A stretch of DNA of 64,000 bases from Uloborus plumipes. Taxonomy: Eukaryota > Arthropoda > Arachnida > Araneae > Uloboridae. How positions within the stretch are numbered: position 1 is the first letter of the stretch; the number at the start of each line of letters is the position of its first letter. The DNA lies in NCBI GenBank assembly GCA_038373865.1, contig JAXGGA010002182.1, positions 62,001-126,000 on the forward strand. The letters run 5' to 3'. Of the stretch, positions 55,149 through 64,000 are shown piece by piece. Below the pieces are notes generated by a model, which saw only the letters and a list, made by a program, of their open reading frames with translations, did no database searches and had not been told where the DNA came from. A program made the translations under genes and the position numbers.

Positions 55149-57149
55149 GTAAGTCAGATTTGTTCCACTTCAAGCACTACGCGTGCGTAGAAATATGACC
55201 CTTTTTTAAAAACTGATCCCAAAATCAAAACTGTTCCATACAGGTCTATCAAAGAAATATTTTTATTTGTTTAGTAGTCTTACTGCAGAAAAAAGCATGA
55301 AATTTAAATTGCAGGCACATTCTTGACAGAAAATGAAATACCCAGTAATATGCCTCTATTCTTGGCAGCTGAAAGTGCTGCCTCTGTTCCTCCAAGCATC
55401 AAGGAGCTCTGAGTGCTCTGACACTGCATTATAATCAATGTTTTCACTCAGTATAACAGCACATGGCCAATAATGCAACTAAGTGATGGCTACAAAGATG
55501 TTGAATGAAAAATTTTTTACCTTATATAGCGAATCATTAAGGTCTTCGAGGGAGGTTTCTTAAGGTGTAGCACAGGTGTAGCCACAGATAATTTTTTGCA
55601 GAAATCTTACAGGTTTCTGCAGATCTTCTCTAGATATCTTTTAACTAAACATGTAATTTTGAGCAAATTCTAGATTTTGTCCTGTTTGTAGTAAAACAAA
55701 ATTCTTGCAAGTGGTGCAAAAAATTCGACTTTTTTATTTTCTGCCAAGTAAATTTAATCTGCAGGAAAATTCAAAGAAATATGCAGAAATTGTGCTGAGT
55801 TTCTGCAAAAAAAAATCTTTTGTTACAAAAACTAATTGCAAAAAAGTCTGCCTTTCTGCAGAATTTTTTTCGGAATTTTCAACCACGTTTGGACAGAATT
55901 GTTCTGCAGTTGAAGTATCTGTTTTGCAACGCACGTTCCAAATTCAGCAGCATTCTCCTTTGGGGGTGACAGGGATTTTTACTAACAATTACTGAAGATT
56001 TTTTTTTACCCCTGTGGCGATCGGCGATAAAATTCTGGTTTCCATTTAAACTTTTTGGTGGCCAATTGGCGAGTAGCGACACCTCATCTGCACCTATACT
56101 TAAACTTGGACATTCCTCCCTATAATTAGAGCTTATTTCAAACCCTGATAAAGTTACTTTAAAACATGAGTTATTTCATTCGGCCCCCTTAACACAAGTG
56201 AGATCTGAAAATCTTCAATTAAGTGTGATGATTTATGTTGAGCTTCTGAGGGATAAAAAGCAATTGCTTCCACCTGCCCCCAGCTCTTGTCAATGATATG
56301 CTGATTTTTAATTAGGAAATTCTGGTCACATTACTTACCTTAACCCAAAGAGAACAAAGAACAAGACATTTTCATGCCTTACGTGAGAGCAATTAAATCG
56401 AATTCCCAATCAGGGACTTTAGAAATTTCTACGTAGCGAGATCACAAGTTTTAAATTGATCACACACAAGTTGTAAGATCACAAGTGAAAGCACGCTATC
56501 TATTAGTACAGTGTACATTGTTTTTATTATTCCTTCCAAAAATTAAAAATTAATAGAATAAAAAACCGTTCATTGTAATAGTTCTACAAAGAAGAAGGAG
56601 AATTTCAAAATCAAATATTAATCATTTTAAGTACAATCACTCATAATACACCAGGAAAGGCAAAATGATGATCTGTTCTAAACACAAACCAATACCGATC
56701 AAAACAACGAATAAGAAAATGGTAAGTACTTACCTTTAACGAATAAAGACGCGATGTCGCCGGAAGAGAATAGTCATTCACTTAATTATGATGGTTCAAA
56801 GTAGCTCATGTTGAATTTTGATTCAATTTGCATGACGAATAAACAAACCATATCATTACGTATGTCTTCGATCATTGATCAAACACCACACGGTCTGGGT
56901 TTGGATACCGATTGCGAAGAACAAGTCTCCTCAGAACAGATTGAGGCCCTATTGCCAAACCGAGAAAAGTAACTTCTACATGGAGCTAGTATCGAAGGGA
57001 GACGTTGTGGCATCGCTCTTTCTGAGCAGATCAAACGAAGCGGGTGATTAATGCTTTTCTAGAAGAGCTTTTCAAACCTCTTTGCCTTTATATTATGCGA
57101 ATTTCATTTAATCTTTCAGCTAATGAGGAAAATAATTACATCATGCAAT
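55149..57149. other. No gene seen
   Basis: AT-rich with repeated TCTGCAGAA-like motifs (55595-55925) and a GGCGATCGGCGATAAAA block near 56017 recalling the CGCCA motifs at 46180. A palindromic double splice donor (GGTAAGTACTTACC, about 56720-56733) is noted. No supported coding sequence. Confidence 0.35.
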
Positions 57150-57153
57150 CAAA

Positions 57154-57930
57154 AATTATGATGTCAAACTTATGGGGGTTGTAGAAAATGACGAACAAAT
57201 AAATCAGCTGCAACAGGATTTGGATCATATTACTAAATGGGCAGACAAGTGGGGTATGGCAGTTAATGTTGGGAAATGTCAAGTGCTGCATTTCGGTCAT
57301 GGAAATAAGCATACAAGCTATTATTTACAGGGTTCAGTCATTAGTAGGGCAGATAATGTTATGGATCTAGGTGTCTTAATAAATCAGGATTTCAAGTCCA
57401 GTCAACAGTGCAGCATAGCTAGTAACAAAGCCAATAGGATGCTTGGGTTTATTAATAGATCTATTTCAAACAAATCTAAGAAGGTTCTTCTGCCTCTATA
57501 TAGAAGTTTGGTAAGACCTCATTTGGAGTATGCTGTTCAGTTTTGGTCTCCTTATCTGAAGAAAGACATTAATTTATTGGAAAGGGTACAAAGAAGGGCT
57601 ACAAGGTTAGTAAATGGATTTTCTAATTTAGACTATGATTCCAGACTTAGAATGCTTAATATGTATAGCCTTGAGCAACGGAGAACCAGAGGGGACATGA
57701 TTCAGTTATTTAAATTTATTAAAATGAATGATGTTGCAGGGTTGGATTTTTGCAAGGAAAGCAGGACAAGGGGTCATTGTTTTAAGCTGTTTAAACCTCA
57801 GGCGAACCTGGAAATTCGAAAAAATTACTATTTTAGCAGGGTAGTGGGAACTTGGAACAGCTTACCGGAAGAGGCGGTAAAGAGCAATGGAGTCCCAGCA
57901 AGCAAAATATCTTGCCTCAGGATTGCATAA
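57154..57930 (+). pseudogene. CR1-like LINE reverse transcriptase, 5'-truncated C-terminal part
   Basis: An uninterrupted frame to a stop at 57928-57930. It starts inside the RT catalytic motif: only the second Asp (YDVKLMGVV, usually ADDxKL) is left. It continues with LQQDLDHITKWADKWGMAVN, then KCQVLHFGHGN, MDLGVLINQDFKSSQQC, LYRSLVRPHLEYAVQFWSPY, LLERVQRRATRLVNG, LEQRRTRGDMIQLFKFI and VVGTWNSLPEEAV. That order is the RT palm/thumb and C-terminal segment of CR1-group non-LTR elements (chicken-repeat/L2/Rex relatives). No internal stop, so this insertion is relatively young, but the 5' end is lost as is usual for LINEs. No RNase H, unlike the other LINE in this window. The Met at 57172 is not a true start. 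Confidence 0.85.
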
Positions 57931-59030
57931 AGGTTAACGCGTCGGCAAATATCACCTTGCCTAAATGCTGCCTGAATAATGTTATGTTACTCTCTAAGAG
58001 CTGCCATCGACTTGCCCCAATGTTGACTGTCAAGGTTTATGCAGCCTAATATCAGTCGAGTTACAGGGTGGGCTCTGCCTTTGAAGCATCAAAATGCTGG
58101 CATAACAGTGTGAAATCAATCTGCATGCAAGAAGTGGTAGCTATTGTAATCTTGCATACATATTATCTTGACATTAAAATGGCAGGATACATTGATATAA
58201 CAAAAATTAGTCTGTATGCAAGGTGCAATTGCTTGCAAGGTCTTTCTTTCTTTCTTTTTTTTTTTTTGTGTGTGTTATTTTCGCTTCAAATTCACGAAGT
58301 AAATTTCATTCTTTAACTATTCGTTTCATTCTTCAAGCAAATTGTTTTTTAGCTTAGAATATTTTTAAGCTGACACATGATTGGAAAGTCACATAGAGAT
58401 ATTTGCTTTCGTTCGATTTGCAATTTATTTGCGGATAATGAAAATTACTTCATTGATTTTAGAATAAACTTTACATATTAAAATTCATAGACTTCTTATA
58501 TAGTGGCAAAAACATAGTTAGATTTATTATTATTTATTTATTTTATTATTATTATTATTTTTTTTTTTTTTTTGCTTAACAGAATGAGTCGCACTATTAA
58601 AAATACAATGCAATATTTTATTTATTTAAAAATTTATGCTTCTTTTCGAATTATTAATACATAAAATGCCTGGTTTAAATTATGGAGAAATATTAATAAA
58701 TATCGCAGATAATAAACAAAAAAATCTAAGTCCATTTCTGAGTGGATGTCAGCTTAAAAAATACACTTAGACAAAAAACTAATTTATTTTCAAGAATAAC
58801 ATAAATAGTTATTGAATAAAATTAAACTTACTAGCGAGCTTGAAGTCATTTTATGGTAAAACCGTCACTGCGTATAATCCCTTGTCTGCTTTGTTTAAGA
58901 ACGAAAAACTTTATTTTTGCCCATTTCTGCCATTTATCGCGATATTTATTGTGTATAGCACTTGTTAAATAAAGGCAGTTAAGAATGATTCAAATAATTT
59001 CTAACACAATCATATTCCACGCTTAAGCAA
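57931..59030. other. LINE 3' flank and AT-rich sequence, no gene seen
   Basis: The first ~120 bp may be the 3' UTR of the CR1-like element. The rest is low-complexity T-rich sequence (58245-58270, 58530-58575) without coding support. Confidence 0.4.
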
Positions 59031-59034
59031 ACAG

Positions 59035-59170
59035 ATTTTTAACGAAGCCAAACTGCGCTACCACGTGCAAGCTAACTCGCTCTCGTTCTTGATAACGCCG
59101 AAGAAAAAAACCCACGATACAAGAAACTAGGAATGCTGGGAATAACAGTCCGCGCATGCGTATCTTTCAA
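59035..59170. promoter_or_regulatory. Promoter-like GC-balanced stretch
   Basis: In an AT-rich setting it contains ACCACGTGCA (E-box), ATGCTGGGAATAAC (ZNF143/Staf-like) and CCGCGCATGCGTA (NRF-1-like). No downstream coding exon was identified on either strand. Confidence 0.25.
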
Positions 59171-59524
59171 CAAAGATCCAGGTGGGTCGGGAGCATGGGT
59201 CTTTGTTTGCTAATGACCCTGACGGCAACAGCATGAAACCAGTGTTTCTCAACTGCTCCTTTTGAATCCTGACGCTGACAACATGTATGCAGTCTTAATA
59301 TTGCAGGAGGAAATCAGTATGGATATTGAAAGATGAATATAATCTTGCACACGTGCTGTTTTTGCAATATATACTTTTTAATCTTTATACAGTCTGTATG
59401 CAGTAATTTAAATTTAATACTGACGCCATCAGTACATTATCAAGATCTGTCAAGGCTGATGCAAGAAATTTTGCTTGTAGGGGTAGATGGCTTTAAGAGG
59501 GCCATTGATCTTCATTGGGGTCTT

Positions 59525-59806
59525 TAATTTGACTAGGACCAGCCAAGTTGGGCCCTGAGCCTGCTGCTGGTCGCCACATTTGTATTTGTATTGTATTTGT
59601 ATTACAAGGGCCGGATTCTTTTTTTTTTCCAGAAGCCATCAGCTTCAACATACATGAGGACTGCGTACTATGCGCTTTGCCTCCTGACAAAGACAAGACA
59701 GATTTACTGCACAGAGAGGATGAAATAACATCCATGAGCAAGGCGGGATTCGAACCCGCGACTACTAGCCTACGAGGAGAGTACTCTACCTCTAGGCAGG
59801 ACCGTC
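59525..59806 (-). mobile_element. tRNA-derived SINE, minus strand
   Basis: On the minus strand from about 59806: a tRNA-like head with an A-box-like CCTAGAGGTAGAGTA and a perfect B box inside GGGTTCGAATCCCGCC (59744-59759), then an unrelated body. AATACAAATACAATACAAAT follows, then a conserved 3' domain (GGCGACCAGCAGCAGGCTC, GGCCCAACTTGGCTGGTCCT). The second partial copy at 47484-47568 shares only the 3' part. RNA polymerase III would transcribe it from the internal boxes. No perfect cloverleaf forms, so it is not a working tRNA gene. Confidence 0.75.
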
Positions 59807-59984
59807 GCTAGCTGAAATATCTGGGGGGGGAGGGGGTGTTGAGAATTTGGTGGCCCTGAGCTCATCATATGGGGGGGGGAGTTCTCCCTTGAATTATTCA
59901 CCATTCCAACCCACGCCATATCATATACAGATATGTATTATAGCCAAGGAGATTAAAGAGGAGGAGCTAAATCTCTGCTATCTA

Positions 59985-60810
59985 AAAGTGGCAACGAATT
60001 CTCACCCGCCGCCAAAGGACGCTAGCTGAAATGCTCCCTATCTCCTACGGGAATCAATGTAAATGATACTGAATCTGACATCTTTTTAAATGCTGCTATG
60101 GGGAAGAAAAAAATTTTTTTTCAACTGGATTTTGGTGTAAATCTTCGATTGACATTATGAATTAAATATGATTTTCATCCCACGAAAATAGGTGCCGTAT
60201 TCTTTGAGAAATAGGTTTAATCGAATGCATTTACCAACTTGTCAAATCTGACAGAATCTGTCATTTTTAAAGACTGCTGTTGGCAAGAATATTTTTTTTT
60301 TTTTCAATTGGAATTTTGCTCAAACCATCGATTAACATTATGAACTAAATACATTTAATAAATACATTTAAACTAATAATTATTTTGTCGTCTACTAAAT
60401 ATATTTAATTAATATCAAAATTAAATTCTGACATAATTAATTTTTTGCCTCATGCTTAATTTATCAACAATTTAGAGAACTGATTCTCAGCAAAAATTAT
60501 ATCGTACAATGCAAAGAAAATGTCACATACAGTCGCATATATGTCAAATTTGGCAAGTAGCTGGATGCAGTCGATTAAATATCTTTCTTAAAAAATACGG
60601 CAAAATTTCAGTGGGATCAAAGTCATATTTAGTTTATAATGTTAATCGATGGTTTACACCAAAATCCAGTTGAAAAAAAAATTTTTTTCTTTCCCATAGC
60701 AGCATTTAAAAAGATGACAGATTCAGTATCATTTACATTGACTCCCGTAGGAGATAGGGAGCGTTTCAGCTAGCGTCCTCTGGCGGCGGGTGAGAATTCG
60801 TTGCTACTTT
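59985..60810. mobile_element. Foldback MITE with arms of about 200 bp
   Basis: The left end AAAGTGGCAACGAATTCTCA and the right end, read inward, AAAGTAGCAACGAATTCTCA, are followed on both sides by CCCGCCGCCA, GGACGCTAGCTGAAA, CTCCCTATCTCCTACGGGA and ATGTAAATGATACTGAATC. Likeness persists to about 60190 on the left and 60610 on the right. The centre is AT-rich. About 826 bp, non-coding. Target duplication not resolved. It overlaps a lone hAT-type end CAGGACCGTCGCTAGC (59797). Confidence 0.8.
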
Positions 60811-61071
60811 CAAACTAGCGCATCCGTAGAACATTTCTCTCCTTCTTTCTACTCCGTGATTATAGCAGTGGAAAAGGTGAGAGAATGATTCTTCAAAATT
60901 AATGCAAGAAAATTTTGAATAGTAGTTTTGTAAAATTTCAGGATATTATTGCTATTAAAATTATTTTTTTCTGAAGAGAAAAAGTGCACCATTCCCCTTT
61001 TATTTATTTTTTATTTTTAAGAACTGACAATAAAAGAAATCACCTTTCATAGTTTGGAGCTAATTTGTAAA

Positions 61072-62859
61072 TCTATAATAATAAAAGCAAGTGTAATGTG
61101 TCTGTCTGTCTGTCCATTTGTCTTACCGAGCTCTCCAGCCAAATCTATCGCACGCAGGGACCTGGAATTTTTTACACGGAAGCACAAAGGGGCTGGCCAC
61201 CAGACCTCGAAGCCAGATTTTCGATTTTTGAATTAGAAAAATTTTTAAAAATCTATATATATAAAGATGACGGTGTTTGTTCGTTTGTAACCGCTGGCCA
61301 GAAGTCCCCACAGCACCTACAGACCTGAAACTTGGCTCAAAAATTCGAACGTACCCCGCCCTCGAGCACCTCGAAGGCCAAATTTTTAATTTCGAATTAG
61401 TTATTTTTAAATTAATTATTTAGTCTCGTTTTTGGTGTATCCGCCATAATTGAGGGGAGAAAACCTTCCCACACCCCAAAACATTATATATCGTTGGAAA
61501 GGGTTTTTTTTTCTGAAAAAGAAAAGTTTTAGCACGTTTCTGTCCGTTAATTAGGACAGGAGATATTAATTAATCAAATTTAATCAATTTTCAAGGCCTA
61601 ACTCTGTACGCAGAACTGAAACACTAGAGCCATTTTCCTGATCAGCTGCTCTTTTGTCCCTGAAGTTACTTTGTGATTTAAATTTGCGTATAGATTTAAG
61701 CCTTGAAAATTTATTCAATTTGATTAATTAATATCTCCCGTTACTTACTTAACTTTCTGTCTCTTATATTTATTTGGCGAATTGATTTAAACTTTAACAT
61801 GACTTTAAGTGGAATTTAAAAGGTTGTGGAGCGCATTTGAACTAAAGAATATAATAATTTGTCTTCAGAGTGGTTAAAGTGAATTTAAATTTATTAAGTT
61901 GACTTCCTCAAAATTCGGTGTTACCGAAAATGTCACAATGGAACTATTATTGTTAAAGTTTTAGGGATGGCTATTCAGTTCCTCTTCGCATTTGGCGTCG
62001 TAAAGTTTGGCGACAATCAGGAAATTTACCAAACCTCCCAGCCAGTGAAACACTACTTTCTCCAAATCAAAGAAAAGGAAAACTGTCTGGGAAGGAACAG
62101 TAGTTGTTTGCAGTCTAAAAAGTATGTTATTGCATGTTTAAAACATGTATTTAATGCCGCCATCACTAAATTTTTTATAATAATAGTTCCATTCTGACAT
62201 TTTCTGTAACACCGCTATTCAGTTACTTTTCATATTTGGCGTCGTAACGTAAATTTTGGCAACAATCGGGAAATTTTCCAAACTTCCCGGCCAGTGAAAT
62301 CTTGATTATTTGAGGGTCACTGTTAGATTGTAATCACTTCAAAGCGATGGTACGAAAGACATTATATTTCTTTCCTTTTAATGTTCACATTAAAATCATG
62401 GAAGAATGGTTGTGGCTGATCTACCTGATACAATCGGTTCCCTATGTTAATAAATTTAGATTTGGCGACCAATTTTACATTGAAATTACGGTTAAATCGG
62501 TGAATTATATTAAATTTCAAGGGCAATATTGCTGTGGTCGTTGAGAGTTTTCGAAAATCTTGGCTCTACAGTTGTGTCAAAAGTTCCATTGGAACTTAAA
62601 AATTTCGCTAAAAATAAATAAGTTCGTCACACACACACGAAAAGAAGAAAAAAGTCTTTAAAACTAAAATAATCCTCGCATTGAGCACTACAAACTGAAA
62701 TGGCATTAAAAGTGTCATCAATATATTTTAAAAGGTCATGGTGCACATTTGAATTAAAGAATAGAATAATTTTACTTAAGAGGGTGGAGTGAATTTAAAT
62801 TTATTCAGTTGACTTTCTTTACATTTTTCGCACGGGCATCGCCGTGCGGGTACTGCTAG
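61072..62859 (+). mobile_element. Non-autonomous Helitron with two candidate 5' ends
   Basis: The 3' end is diagnostic: hairpin GCACGGGCATCGCCGTGC (62830-62847), then GGGTACTGCTAG ending in CTAG at 62859 and followed by T. A 5' TC terminus preceded by A occurs twice: TCTATAATAATAAAAGCAAG at 61072 and TCTATATATATAAAGATGAC at 61252. Inserted between A and T without target duplication, as Helitrons do. No Rep-helicase. The interior has two repeated blocks (about 61819/62731 and about 61967/62213) and an inverted pair (61558-61597 with 61694-61732). Confidence 0.85.
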
Positions 62860-63085
62860 TCGTAAATATTTTGTTAAAATTTTATAATCAAAAATGCCCT
62901 TGTATATAAGTCGCGTAGTTCAGTCATAATGTGCAAAGAAAAGGGCTAAATTCGCAAAATCGCGATGTAGTTTTGATTTTTGAATGTTATTTGGGTCCCC
63001 TACACTCTCAGAAAAGTCGGGTCAATATACAGTACATTTTCCTTCATTTTTCGACGAAAAATTTCTGTTTCCTTCAAAACGGAAA
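62860..63085. other. No gene seen
   Basis: Short AT-rich stretch between the Helitron and a promoter-like block. Confidence 0.4.
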
Positions 63086-63239
63086 CTTTCGCTCTTTTCT
63101 GCTACCGATTCTCAATTCACGCATGCGCAGTTGACCTCGACATTCTTCGGCAGCCGGCGGGCGCGGCGCCAAGCAAGGCAAGACCAAGTAAGCTGACTAC
63201 GGCTTTGTTGTGAAAGGAAAACATCATAATGAGATATGA
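63086..63239 (+). promoter_or_regulatory. Candidate promoter and first exon of a host gene
   Basis: CpG- and GC-richer block (CACGCATGCGCAGTTGACC, then GGCAGCCGGCGGGCGCGGCG) in AT-rich DNA. CGCATGCGCAG fits the NRF-1 site often found in housekeeping promoters. An ATG at about 63230 begins MRYE and runs straight into a consensus donor (GATATGA|GTAAGT, exon end about 63239). The next exon would lie outside the window. Overlapping open frames here are not convincing as one protein. Confidence 0.35.
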
Positions 63240-63755
63240 GTAAGTACTTAATTTCAGAATTGTATTCTAAAAACTATGTAATCGTTCAAACTTGAAAACA
63301 GCTTTTAATGGCAGCTTGAAAAAAATATTAATTTATGGAATGTTCACAGTCTCTGTATTCTGCGAATGGGTAATAGGCGCCATGTTTGAATCTAAATTCC
63401 AAACGAAAATTCTTATTTATATCAGCGGGAACTTATCAGGCCGAATGGAAATGTTAAAAAAACTACCTCGATTTGAAAATACTGAAGTATGTTTAATAAT
63501 TTAACCTAAATAATTGTTTTGAAAGTCATATTGTGGTTTAGAACGCGTTGAACTTTCGAAGTAAATAAATAAAAATGCTGATTCTTACTCATTCGTGGAA
63601 TTAAAACGACAACCATATGTCTCAGAAACAAACATTTCCGTATTTTATTGGTACGCATTCAGTTGTTATTTTGGTATGTGTATGCAAAAAATGTAAAATA
63701 TTTTGTTTTCTTTAAGTTAGCTTTGTTGGAAAATGATTGTGCTAATTCGTATGCT
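63240..63755. other. No gene seen; possible first intron
   Basis: No supported coding region. Would be intronic if the candidate first exon is real. Confidence 0.3.
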
Positions 63756-63759
63756 AGTC

Positions 63760-64000
63760 CATGGGTCTCCAACCTTTTTTACTCGGGGGCCAAATTGAAA
63801 ATTTTAGGAAGCGAGGCGGGCCAACGGTCCAAAAATAGTTCAGTTCAGATGTTTTTTTTTTTTTTTTAACACAACGGAAACTAGTAAAATTTAGAGAGCA
63901 GTTCAGAAAACTGAAATAAAAGTCATTTTTTCCCACAAAATGTATTTTGCTGTCCAAAAGGAGTTAAAAAAAAAAAAAAAAAGCCAAACGAGACTAAAAA
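63760..64000 (+). mobile_element. hAT element, left end only, runs off the window
   Basis: CATGGGTCTCCAACCTTTTT at 63760 is the hAT end type CAGGGGTNNCCAACC with one change, similar to the end at 14664. It is followed by CTCGGGGGCCAAATTG and GGGCCAACGG, typical subterminal units. The right end is beyond 64000. Confidence 0.6.

Noticed and set aside
55705..55995. 96-codon frame downstream of the hairpin
   Set aside because: It arises from repeated TCTGCAGAA-like motifs, with an equally long frame on the opposite strand. No domain recognised.
59735..59806. Possible functional tRNA gene on the minus strand
   Set aside because: The B box is perfect, but the anticodon arm and acceptor stem do not pair properly and the sequence continues into a SINE body with a recognisable 3' domain. 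Annotated as a SINE head.

Overview
The window is non-coding-dominated, AT-rich eukaryotic DNA of metazoan type. A Ty3/gypsy pol, a CR1-like LINE, an R1/I-like LINE with RNase H, and hAT, piggyBac, Tc1/mariner-pogo, PIF/Harbinger, Helitron and tRNA-SINE relics all occur within 64 kb. This mix, the low GC and the LINE protein style point to an arthropod, and an arachnid is plausible; that is inference. No bacterial operon, rRNA or CRISPR array is present.

Layout. 1-7.3 kb: a decayed gypsy pol running off the left edge. Its integrase zinc-finger region is split by a TTAA-flanked piggyBac-like element (906-4432) that itself carries a 2.55 kb giant inverted repeat (1697-4246). Its 3' part is split again by a pogo-like element (4978-6189). 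7.5-13.4 kb: a TTAA MITE, a pogo MITE, and an inverted pair of AACGTT-rich ends around a hAT MITE. 13.5-23.25 kb: a second copy of the giant inverted repeat. Its left arm holds a 6.6 kb element with an 8-bp target duplication, which holds a hAT, which holds a Harbinger MITE and a piggyBac; a TA-flanked MITE sits further along the same arm. 23.9-31.9 kb: two hAT-like inverted ends around an R1/I-like LINE fragment, a four-unit ~185-bp tandem array, a hAT MITE, and an inverted fragment of the same LINE. 32-45.3 kb: a TA-flanked element, then two inverted copies of one 1.6 kb element, one of which carries two nested hATs. 46-50.4 kb: G-tract-bordered repeats and a SINE fragment.

The only long intact coding region is at 51769-53877 (702 residues). 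It belongs to a widespread but uncharacterised, probably transposase-derived animal family. It has a credible spliced 5' leader and is bracketed by seven identical copies of the 14-mer GTAGTGTAAGTCAC, all in one orientation, three before the ATG and four after the stop. This is the best candidate for something undescribed.

55-64 kb: a strong hairpin, a CR1-like LINE fragment, a tRNA-derived SINE, a foldback MITE, a Helitron with two 5' ends, a CpG-richer promoter-like stretch near 63.1 kb and the start of another hAT at the right edge. Apart from the 702-residue gene, two possible exons and two promoter-like stretches, everything recognised is mobile-element material. Nesting and target duplications allow a relative insertion order to be read directly.
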